A stretch of DNA of 64,000 bases from positions 2,981,967 through 3,045,966 of the forward strand of contig JALPQD010000027.1 in NCBI GenBank assembly GCA_023101885.1. The letters are read 5' to 3'. This DNA comes from Typhlomys cinereus. Lineage: Eukaryota > Chordata > Mammalia > Rodentia > Platacanthomyidae. The position numbers were made by a program, and so were the translations under genes. Below are positions 43,651-58,753 of the stretch, in pieces. Every line of letters starts with the position of its first letter. The stretch's first letter is position 1. Under the pieces are notes generated by a model that searched no databases, had not been told where the DNA came from, and worked only from the letters and a program-made list of their open reading frames with translations.

Positions 43651-44783
43651 ACTTATGTGACTCTATAGGGTAGAATGAGGACTGAATCGCTTAACTTCTA
43701 TCAAAATAATTTTCCAGACATTTAATACTTGGGTTCTGTTAGTTCCAAAATCATTGCTTTACAAATAATTGGAAACTCACAATACTGAAAGACAACTCTC
43801 AGACATTAAGGCGTCTTTACACATGAAGCTTTTCAAATCATTTTGCTTGTCCTTTTTTTGTTTTCCTTTACAATTAGTTGAACATGTTTCCATCTAACTG
43901 CTTCACTTACAAAGAAGAATTATTTTCTTAAGAGAGATGAACTATTATTGCTCAATGAATACAAATTTTGTTTCTCTTAGAGAAAACTTTGCCATCCAGA
44001 ATGAGTGTCAGGGGTTCTTCCCCCATGTCCTGGAAGAACTCTGAGCTGCCCGTTAGCCACAGGTATTGCATGGCCTCCACTGATTGGAGAGATTCTTTTG
44101 GGACAAGAACTTAAGAAATGGTGATTATCTTGAGTTTTCAAGCTCCCAGGCCTGTAGCGGGCAACCATTAGACTACGTAGCCATCTCAGATGCTGTCTGT
44201 CCAGGTACATGCTCATGTCTTAGTGTTTCAGTCTGGCTTAGTATGATACATCCTTTGGGATGATTCTTATCATCAGTTTACTGGTCCCCACCAACACACA
44301 TTCAGTGTGCTGAGGTGTCCACTGTTCAATCATCTCTTACTTGTTTCCATCTTAATTTAGCTGTTCTTGTCCTGACGGCCAACACTGTTATAACTTTTGC
44401 CTTTACTAAATAGCAGAAGGTAATGTTGATTAATACTATTTGTAGACTACTTCAGAATTTTAGCTCAACCTATACAGCAGGGAAAAAAGCAACATGATAT
44501 CTAATTTATGAGTCCCAGCACTAAAGGTTTCTGTTCATGCAGTCCACATGCAGTTCCTTTTGGCTTTGCACTTCGTGCCAATAAAGAGTGACAGGGATAA
44601 AATTCAAAGTGCATTTCGTGAGGGAAACACAAAATACTTAAAATATTCCTTCTCAGCTTTGAAACTTTGCTAGTCAGGGTCTCCAGGGACACATTTTACA
44701 TCTTTGAATCTTTTTCCTCTCATTAATATGTAAACTACCTTTTAAAAACCTTATTATTATCCTCTTTATCTTTCTCTCTCTGA

Positions 44784-44788
44784 TGTGT

Positions 44789-44838
<50 letters not shown>
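44784..44838 (+). repeat. (GT)n microsatellite
   Basis: About 25 GT units starting with a GTGTGTGTCTGTGTG variant. Confidence 0.97.
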
Positions 44839-44840
<2 letters not shown>

Positions 44841-44849
44841 TGTGTGGGT

Positions 44850-45015
44850 GGTGGACACACCATGCATACAGTACATGTTTTAGGTCAGAAAAAAATGCCA
44901 TATCTTTGCATAGAGTAGGTTCTCCCCTTTCACATCTATATGGGTTACAGAGATTTAACCTAAGACCTTAGATTTGTGAGACTAGCACTATTTTGCCCTG
45001 AGCCATCTCACAGCA
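44850..45015 (-). repeat. B3-like SINE relic
   Basis: 'acagagatttaacctaagac' and 'cctgagccatctcacagcag' follow the complement of a B2/B3 head; diverged. Confidence 0.5.
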
Positions 45016-46324
45016 GTTAAACACACAATAATAGTTTTCAACCTTACATTTTGTCTTTCTAAAATCTTGCTGTCAGATTCTAATTCCATGAGATCATAAT
45101 TCAATATAAGAGTCTTTAGTCATCTTAGGCTACTGGGTTTTTTTTTGTAAAAAGCATAGCATTGACGGAACAAATTGAATTCAGTTCTCCTAATAACTCA
45201 AGAGAGTTTAAGTCATGTAAACTTTCTAAACCTTGCCAAAAATTTTTATAAGCCAAGAAATTTTAATTTTATTTTAGAAATTCTGAAATTCTGCTATACT
45301 CTATTACCTGAGGTTTTGTATTTAAACAATAGTTTTCATCTTAAAATTATCTTGAATACTTGATTTTTCTGCTGTTTTTAGCCCATTCAATGTAATCATT
45401 GCATATATCTTTGAGTTTCTAAATTAGAACTGTGTCTCCCAGAGAAAAGTGTATAAAACCCTGTTGGTTCCAAAAGCCATTTCATAGAATCTATAAGGTT
45501 CAAACTATTTTCCTAATGGTAATCAATGCTGTTTGACATTCTCATTTCATTGTATTTGCACAGACAAAAGAATCAATGCTAGATTAGTAGTACTCTAGAG
45601 CAAGTTACCTCTGTATAGTTACTATGAGGTACTACATGAGCTCAAAAGACTGATGAAGAGAACATAATCAACTTTATTGAAGCTCCCTTAAGAAATGGGA
45701 AATGCTCTGTCTCAAATGATGAAACTGTTAGTACTTCTGCATCTTCGAGTTACTTGGTAGCAGATAGAAAAACACAAATGAGTTGGGAGCCAAACAAGGT
45801 GCTTTTTTTGTTTTTGTAATTCTTAGTGAAATGCCATTTCATTTGAACAAATAACAAATGAATTATGTATAGTCAGACTTAGGTATTTGGCAAACATATT
45901 TCAAAAATAAATCAAATGTTCCATTTTCTTTAAAAAAAATACTTGCTGCTAAGACAAAGTATGGATTTTTAAGAAAAAAAGAAACAGACTTTGGGAAAGT
46001 CCTATTCACTGTTCTGAGCAACTTCCCAATACAGATTTGCCTTATCTGGTAGGTTTGAAGGTGAAGTTATAATTCAAGTTTTCAGCTTTGGTTGATCAAT
46101 GTGTTGTTTACAAGTTAGGTATATCTCATATTTTTCAAGTATTCAGTTTATTCTCTTATAAAATCATGGATGTTTAAGTTTTAAAGTACAAGTCAGTCAC
46201 TGAATTTTAATGTAACACCACAAAATATTATTGTTTTATCAATTTATCAAAATCAAGTTTTGGTGTGTTTTCCAAAAAAAGTATAACAATGCTATTTGAA
46301 AAGTCAATGAAAATAATCCTGTCT

Positions 46325-46450
46325 TATGGGTGACATAAGCCTGAGAGGAAGAGGCAGGAAGATTGCAGCAATTTGGAATCCAGCCTCTTCTGCACAGAAT
46401 TCCAGGCTATCCTAAGGATGCACAATGAGACATTGTTTCAAAAAAATACC
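46325..46450 (+). mobile_element. B1-like SINE
   Basis: 'gaagaggcaggaagattgca', 'aattccaggctatcctaagg', 'caatgagacattgtttcaaa' with an A tail follow the B1 3' half. Confidence 0.65.
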
Positions 46451-46756
46451 ACCTCCACAAAAATAAATTCACGTCTTTTCTAACAGTCTATCTTTCTGAG
46501 GACATATGTTATTAAAATGCCAAGCAATGAGGAATTAAAGATGTTTGGAAATATGTAAAAACAATACCATATTTTTTCCTTTTTTAAAAAAAATTTAAAT
46601 AATTTCTTATAGGAATCTATTAACAAATAATGACCTTATTAATAGTTTAATGAATATATATTTTGTCTTTTAATGTTGTACAAGTATTTTAGAATCTTAA
46701 ATTTACAATAATAATAGAGTAAGTAGAGGAAACCTCTATATTGAGAACTCATTCTC

Positions 46757-47020
46757 TCTGGGAAGATAATTCAGTGGTTAAAGTCTTTGCCTTGAAAATA
46801 AAAGGATCTTAGTTCAGTTCACCAGATCCCACTTAAAAAAAAAAAAGAAAAAAGAAAACTGTAAGGTAGAATCTGGAGAGCCCCAAGCAAAGGAATAAAG
46901 AAGTAGAACAATCCTATGGGGTGATTCTTGAAGTCACCCTTGCATCTCCACAGGCATATAGGTACACACCATTCATGGGCAAAATACACACAAAAAATAG
47001 AAACAAATCAAAAGAATACA
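46757..47020 (+). mobile_element. B2-like SINE, group 2
   Basis: 'gggaagataattcagtggtt', 'accagatcccacttaaaaa', 'caatcctatggggtgattct', 'cacccttgcatctccacagg' and an A-rich tail. Ends about 135 bp before the next exon acceptor. Confidence 0.75.
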
Positions 47021-47156
47021 AGTCTCTGTTTTGTCATAATATGATAAAATAGGCAGTAAAAAGAAACTTGCAAAGCCATGCAGTTAATAAAACAGTATTT
47101 CTACTATCTTGTAAGTTCTGACTTTAATGCCTAATATCCTAAATTATTTTTTCCAG

Positions 47157-47254
47157 AGAATACTGCAATGACCTTAAACTATCGGATAATAACACTGAAT
47201 TCCTTTTAAATTTCAATGAGTTTATTGATAGAAAAACTCCAAATAATCCTTCCT
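47157..47254 (+). CDS. Cacna2d1: Cacna2d1 exon (~res. 664-697)
   Basis: 98 nt: completes Arg, then [20 protein letters not shown] and [12 protein letters not shown], ending with T of a split Cys codon. Acceptor TTTTTTCCAG, donor GTAAGT. NNT is recalled Asn675. Two cysteines (one split) contribute to the extracellular disulfides. Confidence 0.97.
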
Positions 47255-47374
47255 GTAAGTATATGATAAATGCTTCATCTTTTATATTCAAAGTAGTCAG
47301 TCTTGGTTCATGTGGTCAGATTTTCCCATAATCATATCAGTGTATTGGTGTCCTAGTTTATTTACTTGTATACA

Positions 47375-47500
47375 TTTTTTAACATCTTTTATTATTATTT
47401 CCGCTCATGCAAACTTAATAGGTACACTGGTTCCCTCCCTCCCTCCTCCTTCTCCTGACCCCCCTGCTCCCCAACTTGGTTCTTAATCTCATATGCTAAA
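47375..47500 (-). mobile_element. Short antisense L1 3' UTR fragment
   Basis: 'tccgctcatgcaaacttaat', 'aggtacactggttccc' then a pyrimidine tract, as in the antisense L1 at 55585. Confidence 0.6.
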
Positions 47501-48839
47501 GCAATTCCATTTCATTATTAAGCGAAATTGGAATTTTCAAAGCAAGGTATCCGACAAATTACCAATAGTAGTTAAATAGAGTAGGCTCACCCTACCTTAT
47601 CTAAATGTTAGGAAATTTGATTTTGAATCACCTATTAAACATTGTTCATTATATCTCTAGAGCAGGTAACATAAAATGTTCTAAATATATCTTCATATCT
47701 TTCTTTGTAGCAATTTTTAAATTTATTTACGTTTTCATATAGGCAGTATAGAAAACAAAATATAAAGATTTATGACTTAATGTTTTTGTTTATGACTTAT
47801 TTTGACAAATTTAATTTTGTGTTAAAAATATGCTTCTGCAATTCCCTACTTCATGATGTAAATCAAGCAGGAATAGAAGCCTGCAGGTATTTTAACAATT
47901 AGGTTTCCATATTATCTTTGACACTAAGGTCCACATTGTTCATTCATTAAGAACTTGTGGCTTTCAAACATTTAAAACATTCAAAAAACAGTTTTCTTTT
48001 ATAATAACTTACAAAAGTGCTACCAGAAACAAGTGCAATAGAAGTGAGAAATAAGAGAGGGAATACATGTTTGTTAACATTTACCCCCTAAAAATAATTA
48101 GATATACAAATTTCTTCCTCTTTTGTTTTCCCTTTGGTTTCTTCCCTTTAAGAAAGAATTATTTCTCATTTCTTTTAGAAGGGACAAATGAAGAACTTCA
48201 TCATTTGTCATAAGTGAAAAAGTCATCTTTTTAAAGCAATTTTTAACTTTAGGTTATAAGAAAATAAATACCTCCAAATTTATCACAAATTATTAAATGA
48301 CTTCAAAGGACCATATTGCAAATCTGAAGGACTACTGACTTATACAAGTTAGACCCCAACCCTGTTTAAGGTCACCCCTTCTGGGCTGGAGCCCTATGGG
48401 TGACTTTTGTCTTATTAATAAGGACTAGACAGTCCCAAAGTGACAGTGAAATAATAAGATTATTGAGTATTTTTTTCACTGGATACAAAAATTACATAAT
48501 ACTATTACAGTCCTTACATAGGTAAGTTTATCATCTGTCTCTTAACATATATTAATTTAACAAATCCTCTGAATACCATGAACTTTAGCCTATTACTTTT
48601 TACAACTTTCATTAGTTCTTAGAGAAGTGTAAAAATGTTTTAAAAAGTCTTCAGTATCCATCTTGTCTGTTCTTCATTCTCTTCCATCATTCCCTCCCCT
48701 CCCGTTTAATAAGATGCATTAGAAATTACTATATAATCATGAGAATTAAGAATTGCTAGAAAATGTTCATATATGTATAATTACGTACATTTCCTTGACA
48801 GTATAAAGTATTGTTTTTTTCTTCATCTTGGTATGTTTC

Positions 48840-49200
48840 AAGTGTCTCTTTATTTTTTGTTGCTCTGAGAAAATATTCTGACACAAGTAGCTAAAGAGAG
48901 AATGGGTTATATATTTAATTTATAGTTCCAGAAAGGATATAATCTTTTTATAGCAGAAAACTCATGGCAAAAAAGCAGTAGGTCAGCTGCGACTTGGCAG
49001 CTATCAGAAGAGAGATGGCAAGAGGAAGTGGGGCAGAGCTAAACAATCTTTAGACCCACATCCCTAGTAACCTGCTTCCTCCCCCAAAGCTCCATCTCTT
49101 ACAGGTCACCATACTTTCCCAAGCACTGCCAGCAGCTGGAGACCAAGTGTCAAAACAAATGCCCTGTGAGGACAGTGTACATTCAAACCACCATAGGGAG
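48840..49200 (-). mobile_element. MaLR-type LTR relic
   Basis: 'gttgctctgagaaaatattc', 'atttatagttccagaaagga', 'tagacccacatccctagtaa' and the end 'acattcaaaccaccata' follow antisense rodent MaLR LTRs. No internal sequence attached. Confidence 0.6.
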
Positions 49201-50817
49201 GATGCTGGCAATTGGGCCTAGGACTGCATGATCCTAGACAAATGCTCTATTTTTGAGCCTTAGATTTTTCTAAATGTTTTATCTGTATCCAAATAATAAT
49301 TTCTAACTAACTTTGAAAGTAGGTGTCAGCTATTGAAATCTTTCCTTTAAATAGATTTTCAAGGAGAGCGATCAGATTTAATTTTGATTGTTAGAAATAC
49401 CTGTACTCTATCCATTAGTGAAATTCCAATTCTTAGTCAAATTCAATTCATTATCTTTCAAGTTTAGACATATAATGTTTGTCATCTTTAATTGTTCTCT
49501 TATCTTTTAACTATGTCTAGAAGATGCTGTTTGTATATAATGATAAAGATTAATGTAAGTTATCTATTTCTGTATTATTTATAACTCATTATAGGAAAAT
49601 TATTCAAGACACTTGAAGCACTAGGGTATGATGAACAAATCATAAAATTACTTGGAATCTTGATTTATACTATTACTTAGAATAACAGTCTCATTTACTT
49701 TGTTTTACCTAAATGTATTACAGACAATTAAATATATCATTTACTTTACAAATGGACTATTTTTAAGGTGATATGGATTCTAATGTAACACAAAATACAG
49801 TTCATATATTAAATTCAAGTGTAGTCCTAAAATGAGGATTAAACCAATCCTTTACTCCAAGCTGAAAGATCTGTTAAATGAAAATAAATCAAAATGTTTC
49901 CACCCTACCTCACCCCACGCCTTCCGGCTATTAGATACTTGTGTGATAATATATTTCATATCTGAATAAAGTGATATTTTATCACAAATGTGCAATATCA
50001 GAGGGCACTTGTAAGCTATTTCAAATCTTGATATATTTAGACCAGAGGAACCAGGGACAGACAAAGTTATGGAGGCACTGTGTTTAATTACTCGTTCTGT
50101 TTCTTAGTCCCCCTATTATCTTTGAACTGGTTCTAGCAGGCTCTTCAGTCATTCTACCAATGACAGCCTGAAGCCTGTGCTCTTGAACTAACATCACTAC
50201 ATGTTAAACCATTCTTGGAATAATGCTGGTTTGGGATAGATAGTCTGCTTCTTGACTCTGCTCCAAAACAAACAACAAGAAAGGATTTTAAAAGTATTTT
50301 TCATGAATTCAACTTCATTGTCTGATTATGACATGCTTTACTTGAAGAACAAGGGGAAATTAAAATTCCTCTTGGTTTAAAAAGGGAAAGTAGACAGTAA
50401 CATTTTCTTCTTTCCATATGATACTATATGGCCTGTTTTATATGATAGTTTCAGAATTAGAAATCCTGTGATATATCCATCTAGTCATGAATCTGCAATA
50501 AAGCTATATGAGGGTATATACTATGACAAAGTTTGGAAGTACCACATTAGTTACATGACTAAGCAAAGCATGATAAAGGAAGTTTATTTCCTCATTGTGT
50601 CTTATGTTTGGGTATCTTTTTAACAAAACAAAAAATGGATTTTATAATATTAATTCTAATTTCTTCATATCTCTAAAAATGTAAGGCATAGTAAATGATA
50701 CATAACACACAAAATGTATATAGCATGTATCTTTCAATTCACGTGCATCTCTTAACTGCATTTGAAAATATTTATTTTATTATAATCTGACTTTTAAAAC
50801 TATGTGACTCTAACTGA

Positions 50818-50928
<111 letters not shown>

Positions 50929-51259
50929 TAAGCATTTGTTATTATTAATATTAATATTCTTCATCCCAGTTTAGCTGTTCCTGGGAAAATTTTGAATAAT
51001 GTGTCTCATAAACTTAAGGTTTGTTATTTAGTTTTAATAGTTATTTCTCCAGAAAATTATTTTACAGTTTTGGATGTTGGTATTTTAATTATGGGTGTGA
51101 TTCAGGCTTAATGCTGGCCATTTCTCAGCTTTTACTTTAGTGTGAATTTACCATATTTTGGGGGCATTTTTGTACCTGTGTTTGTGGTAAAGGAGGATAC
51201 TGTAAATTTTCAGTTGGCTTTCTACTATCCTATAGTAATAGTCAAGAAATTAAAATCTG

Positions 51260-51483
51260 GGGCTGGAGAGGTGGCTCAGGGGTTAAGCCTCTGCCTTGCA
51301 GGCGGAAGGTCCTGAGTTCAGATCCTAGACCCCACGTATAGACGCCAGGCGGAAGCGGGGGCGGCCTGCGTTTCTGGTCCTGGTAGGGCAGAGCCTGTGA
51401 ATCCGGGGGCAGAGTAAACAAGGAGGAGGTGGAGGTGTCGATGGTGGTTCCCGAATTCGCCCGTGGTTCTACACACACATACA

Positions 51484-51538
<55 letters not shown>

Positions 51539-51566
51539 ATGCACAATTGAATAAAAATATTAAAAA
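51260..51566 (+). mobile_element. B2-like SINE, group 1, with 16-bp target-site duplication
   Basis: Best preserved copy of the group: gggctggagaggtggctcag, 'acgtatagacgccaggcgga', 'gcctgcgtttctggtcctgg', 'ggaggaggtggaggtgtcga', (CA)n and TTGAATAAAAATATTAAAA. AAGAAATTAAAATCTG flanks it perfectly at 51244-51259 and 51567-51582. Confidence 0.94.
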
Positions 51567-51839
51567 AAGAAATTAAAATCTGAACCTATTTCTCATTTAA
51601 AATCTCTACTCCTTTCCAGTTAGCCATAAATGCTGAATCTCCCAACCAACTAATTTGCTCTCTTCTTCATAATCAGTGTCCCAAAGTACCGTGTTAATAT
51701 GAAGTTTATTTATTCTTATAATGCTTCCCATTTTTTCTTCTGCCCCTCCCCGTCTTACTAGAGTACTGACCATAAAATGTATACCTTGTAAAATCATTTT
51801 TAAAGTGCAAGTGTCAATTTTGAAATAAAGATGGAGTTA

Positions 51840-51950
51840 TCACTTGGGCATGACACATGCCTGTAGTCCCCACATTTGGGATACAAACTAAGGAAATCTT
51901 ATATTTAAGATCAATCTTGGCTACATAGAAACAGACGGTTGCATAAATAA
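51840..51950 (+). mobile_element. B1-like SINE
   Basis: 'gggcatgacacatgcctgta', 'gtccccacatttgggataca', 'caatcttggctacatagaaa' and an A-rich end follow B1. Confidence 0.65.
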
Positions 51951-52018
51951 AAAAAGTGGAGTTCCCTAGCATGAGTTTCGAAAATCAAACATAAGCTGAC
52001 CATTCAAACAAGTGGTAC

Positions 52019-52345
52019 TTCATGGGCTAATGACTGAGAAGAGTCATGCAAGTGCTAGTCATGTTCAGATCCCTAGAACAACACATAAAACTGGGCATGG
52101 TAGCATATAGCCGTAATATCAGTGCTCCTAAAGCAAGACAGAAAGTAGAGATAGGGAAATCCCCAGGAGCTCAAGAGCCAGCTAACCTGGTGTGAACAGA
52201 ATATAGAGAAACCCACAAAAGAATGACCCTGTCTAAAAAAACTCAACACCTGAGGTTGTCTGCTGATTTTCACACATGTATCATGGCCCATATATACACA
52301 CACTCACATACATTACACAAACACACTTGTGTGTGTACACACAAA
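52019..52345 (+). mobile_element. B4/RSINE1-type SINE with CA tail
   Basis: ID-like first part ('catgttcagatccctagaac'), then 'actgggcatggtagcatata' and 'gaccctgtctaaaaaaactc', then 'acacacactcacatacatta'. Confidence 0.65.
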
Positions 52346-52489
52346 AATTACTTGTCCTTGAAGCTTGACTTCATACAATTTTTGCCACTCAGTCTTCCTA
52401 ACTAGACATTAGTATCTCCTCCTTTTGCTAGTCTCACGACAGTGTTCCACTTCCCAGTACCAGATTTGCTGCATTCGCTCTTCTAGTAG

Positions 52490-52880
52490 AAGACAAATTT
52501 GTTGTGACAAAATACTCTGATCCAAGCAACTTAAGGAACAAAGGGCATAAATATTACTTGGCTTAGAGTTCCAGATGGCATAGTGTGTGTTTTGATAGGG
52601 AGCAGTCAGTCGCAAGCATGTTGGCCAAAGAAGAATGTTGACTTAGGTTCCAGCAGCCTTGAGAAGGCTGGGGGTCTCGATGGTGGGCATAGTAGTAGAA
52701 ACCAGTATGGTTTCTCAAATTGGCATGTCCACGGTGACAGCCATATTCCAGTCCTCAGTGGTATACTTGCTAGAACAAGACTGTGCTTATTAAAGGTTCC
52801 CAAAGAGTGTTACCAACTGGAGCCAAGTGTACAAACTCACAAACCTGTAGGGCTGGCTGCATTTCACATTCAAATCTTGA
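52490..52880 (-). mobile_element. MaLR-type LTR relic
   Basis: 'gttgtgacaaaatactctga', 'tccaagcaacttaaggaaca', 'ttggcttagagttccagatg' give the antisense start of a rodent MaLR LTR. The distal part is diverged ('gctgcatttcacattcaaat'). Confidence 0.55.
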
Positions 52881-52890
52881 CATCTTTATA

Positions 52891-52892
<2 letters not shown>

Positions 52893-52960
<68 letters not shown>
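52893..52960 (+). repeat. (TC)n microsatellite
   Basis: About 34 uninterrupted TC units continuing as imperfect TCTCTG repeats to about 53005. Polypyrimidine/polypurine mirror sequence. Confidence 0.98.
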
Positions 52961-52964
<4 letters not shown>

Positions 52965-53095
52965 CTCTTTCTCTCTGTCTTTCTCTCTGTCTCTCTCCCC
53001 TCTGTCTTCCCTAGCAATTCATCATCCAGTGCAGTTGCACCCTTCTTTCTTTCTTAAACACATTCATTGGAAGACTTAATTTATTAGATGATTAA

Positions 53096-53943
<848 letters not shown>

Positions 53944-54047
53944 GGCTGGAGAAAATTGGCAAGAAAACCCAGAGACATATGAGGACAGCTTCTACAAGCG
54001 GAGCCTAGATAATGATAACTATGTTTTCACTGCTCCCTACTTTAACA
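53944..54047 (+). CDS. Cacna2d1: Cacna2d1 exon (~res. 747-782)
   Basis: 104 nt: G completes Glu, then [20 protein letters not shown] and [14 protein letters not shown], ending A of Lys. Donor GTGAGT. The N-K-S sequon (recalled Asn781) spans this junction and the next exon. Confidence 0.97.
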
Positions 54048-54124
54048 GTGAGTATTCTCAATTACTTTTTTATTTTAAACACATTATTTTGCCACCTTCT
54101 CTCCCCCAAATCAATATATTTTCC

Positions 54125-54270
54125 TAACTGTTCAGAAAGATACTTATTAAACACATAGTATATTCAAGGAACTAGGAACGCAAAAAAGCCTCCATTAGTT
54201 GAAGAGATGCATACCTAGTGAGAAGCCATCTGATAACATAGTGCTAGAAGGCATTTGGTATAAATTAGGA
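54125..54270 (-). repeat. L2 relic
   Basis: 'atacttattaaacacatagt' and 'tattcaaggaactaggaacg' follow the complement of the L2 3' end. Confidence 0.5.
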
Positions 54271-54469
54271 CATATGTAGCCAGTCCCTCATGTTACAATC
54301 TCTGCATTAAAATGTGTCTAATGAACTGCTTGAGTTCAAAGGAAGAGATTAACTGCATCTCGTCTAGATTAATTATATAACTTGTTTTTTTTTATAAAAT
54401 TAATAGCCCATGTTTAGGTCATTTTACTTGGCTCTTTCCCCCAAAACTTTCAGTGTACTCCTTCACCAT

Positions 54470-54605
54470 CTCTAAGCATAGGTGCATATTCCCTTTTCAC
54501 AAGTAAGAAAACTAAAATTCAGTGCATTTCAGAGTTTTGTTCAAGGATATCTGTCTCCAAGGTTACTTTATGAATCTAAGACCATTCTTTCTATTTCACA
54601 ACACA
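54470..54605 (-). repeat. MIR relic
   Basis: 'attcccttttcacaagtaag', 'aaaactaaaattcagtgc', 'tttgttcaaggatatctg' follow the MIR core. Confidence 0.5.
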
Positions 54606-54835
54606 TTTGGTGCACATCCTCGGCAGTATGTAAGCAGGTGAAGTCAGCTGACTAATTCTGTCAGTAAGTCAACTAATAAAAACAACCTCATGACTATTCC
54701 ATTTACCTTGATATGTTCAGGAAGAAAGAAGAGAGAAACAGGTCTTTTTAAAAGCAGAACATTTTCTGTCTCTATCGGTTGAAGGGGATTCAGAATTGTG
54801 GTTTAACTGGATTGGTCTGTTTGCTTTTCTTTTAG

Positions 54836-54922
54836 AATCCGGGCCTGGTGCATATGAATCAGGCATTATGGTGAGCAAAGCTGTAGAAATATATATCCAA
54901 GGAAAGCTTCTGAAACCTGCAG
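54836..54922 (+). CDS. Cacna2d1: Cacna2d1 exon (~res. 782-811)
   Basis: 87 nt: AA completes Lys, then [20 protein letters not shown] and QGKLLKPA, ending G of Val. Donor GTAAGC. Confidence 0.97.
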
Positions 54923-55584
54923 GTAAGCATATGCATTATATACAAAACCATGGCCATAATTATATATGTACCTACATTTATATCATCAGTTAGAATATTT
55001 ATTATGGATATCATGTATGGAATCAGTGTAATAAAATGTCTCAAGATTTTCTGGAGCACATATAAAGATATGGCGCCACGCTTCAAATAATTTGAAAATG
55101 TGAAAAGTTAAGTTTCTATTGCTAGGATAAATGATAAATTATGACATATCATCTATTAAAAAGAACTAGAGCAGGATCTCTCAAAATACATGAAGAGTGA
55201 CTATTTTGCATGTAGGAAGCAAATGAAAGTAGAATGGAACAGCTCCACTGAGAATTAGAAGTGAGCTGCGGTGAGTGGCTCCAACAAGACAATAGTCCGG
55301 CGCTGCTCACTCTGTGCCTTGGTGTTCTTTGCAGTTATGTCAGGAGACCAGAGGGAGATGGAGGCAGATCTCTGCCTCCTGAGAGCAGTGCTGCCTGTCA
55401 GTGGGACGACGACAGGGACTCCTTCAATCTTACTCTGTATTACACCATTTGTTCAGTTCCTCAGTTTACTTACTAAATCACTTACTCTGTCAACTGCTCT
55501 ACTGTTCCCGGCTTTTCTTGATATCTCTTACACTCACCTGTCCACTCTTCAGCAAATAGGCACCTACTGTATGCACTGGTGGGC

Positions 55585-55850
55585 ATCTCTTTTTTTTTAT
55601 TTTTCTGCTCATACAAACGTAATAGGAACCCCTGTCCCCTTCCTCCCTCCACCCCTCCCTGGACCTCCCTGTTCCCTTCCCCCTTTGTCCCTTCCTTTCC
55701 TCCCTCCCTCCCTTTCTCCCAGTGCCCCCTCCCCCCATCTCTGAAGCATCCTTTAATGTGTATATCAAACTTTCCTCTGGGTTCTCCTTTCTGATGAGGT
55801 GTAAGGACTCAGTGGCAGTTGAGTGTGGCATCTTAATGTAAATTACTTGA
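55585..55850 (-). mobile_element. Antisense L1 3' UTR fragment
   Basis: T-rich start (complement of the A tail), 'tctgctcatacaaacgtaat', 'aggaacccctgtcccc', then a 110-bp polypyrimidine tract. Confidence 0.7.
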
Positions 55851-55989
55851 ATGATCTCATTGCATTTTCTAAACTGTCCCTGGAATTTTTAATACTATTA
55901 ATTAACTTTTATAATTTAAAATTATAATGTTATGCAATCATTTAAGGACCACCAGAATTATTTCTTAATAAAGACTCCAAGAACTATTC

Positions 55990-56385
55990 TCTTAAAAATG
56001 TTTATTCAATTTCATACAGTCCACACATTCTCTGTGCCTTTAGGGTCCTATTCCCTATTTTTTTTTCTTTTAGGAGTTTTATAGTTTCTGGTCTAAGACT
56101 GAGGTCTTTGATTCATTTGGAGTTGATTGTCATGCAGGGAGATAAATAAGGTCCAGTTTTATTCTTCTGTTTGTAAATAATCAATTTTGCCAGTACCATT
56201 GTTGACAATGCTATACTTTTTCCAATTGGGAGGGCACCTAAGCCATCAGTTGACTATAGGTCAGTGTGCTTCTATTTGGGTGAATCCATTGATCTATATC
56301 TCTTTTTTGGAGTCAGTACCAAGTTGTTTTTATTACAGTGGCTTTATAGTATAGTTTATAAAGTGATACCTCCTGTGAAAGAGAC
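55990..56385 (-). mobile_element. Inverted 5' segment of an L1 (ORF2 part)
   Basis: Complement of L1 ORF2: 'aggtctttgattcatttgga', 'gttgattgtcatgcaggg', 'gtccagttttattcttctgt', 'ttttattacagtggctttat'. The sense of this segment lies just upstream of the sense segment that starts at about 56386, so the two are head-to-head parts of one element. Broken, not translatable as ORF2. Confidence 0.82.
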
Positions 56386-57850
<1,465 letters not shown>

Positions 57851-58027
57851 TAAGTCTCAGAGTTCAAATAAACAAAAAAGCAGTATCTTTATGTAGTAGA
57901 AAAAAAATACAACACTGAAATAGTACCATGTGTTCCTATTTTCAGCATTTGTTTTTTGTCTGTTCAATAAAAAGAAAAACTTCAAATGATCACATAAATA
58001 TCTATTAAATGAAGTTTTCTAACTTTT

Positions 58028-58290
58028 AAATTGTTTTTTATGGACAAAATGGATTTTTGTCCATCCCCCCTCTTTTCACCTCTTCCCCCTTCCCTTTTTT
58101 TCATCAGTCCAGTCCTGTCCCTCCCACCTCGTTTCTCTGAATGTGTGGATAACAGGGGTTCCTTTGGAGAACCTATACTAGTAAGGGACCAAATCTCTGT
58201 GGCACATCCGTGACCCTTCAGTGGGTAAATCCACAGGCGGGAATGCTTCCAGGGTCCCACTGCATGTAGTTGTTTCTCCTGGGATCCTTG
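58028..58290 (-). mobile_element. Antisense L1 3' UTR-like fragment
   Basis: 'ctcttttcacctcttccccc', then 'gaatgtgtggataacagggg' and 'ttcagtgggtaaatccacag'. The pyrimidine tract plus unique tail is as in L1 3' UTRs, but the subfamily is unclear. Confidence 0.45.
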
Positions 58291-58483
58291 GTGGTCTATG
58301 TAGGAATATAGCTATGTCAGTCACCATGTAGATCTAGATGTTTTCTAATTTTAAAGATGAAATTAGTATCTCCTTATTATGAACTACTACTATTTATTCT
58401 TAGACATACTACATAAAATATTATAGGCTGTCTTATAATACTACAAATAACTCAGATTCAACTGTTTTATAAAAATGTAAAAA

Positions 58484-58753
58484 GGGGCTGGAGAGGTGGC
58501 TCAGGGGTAAGACTGCCTTGCAAGCAGAAGATCCCAAGTTGAGATCTCAAATTTCACTTAAAAAATGCCAGGGAGAAACAACAGGTAATGGCCTGAACTT
58601 CCAGTATTGATGCAGAGAAACTGGGAGATCCCAGAGCAAAGCAAAAAGGTGACATAATTCAGGATGATTCCCGAAGCCATCCTTAGTACTCCACAGAGAG
58701 AGTGTTCTCTCTCTCTTTCTCTTTCACATACGAAAAATAAAGTTTGAAAAATA
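58484..58753 (+). mobile_element. B2-like SINE, group 2, beside an acceptor, with TSD
   Basis: ggggctggagaggtggctca head, 'gcaagcagaagatcccaagt', 'aattcaggatgattcccgaa', a CT-rich tract and 'acgaaaaataaagtttg' tail. AAAAATGTAAAAAG flanks it perfectly at 58471-58484 and 58754-58767, so the 3' copy ends 23 bases before the exon at 58791. Confidence 0.88.

Larger units (their letters stand above)
54048..54835 (+). other. Cacna2d1: Intron, 788 nt
   Basis: Contains an L2-like relic (54125-54270) and a MIR-like relic (54470-54605). Acceptor GCTTTTCTTTTAG. Confidence 0.85.

Noticed and set aside
55271..55744. 157-codon open frame
   Set aside because: Its second half is the polypyrimidine tract of an antisense L1 (Pro/Leu/Ser repeats); low complexity, not a gene.
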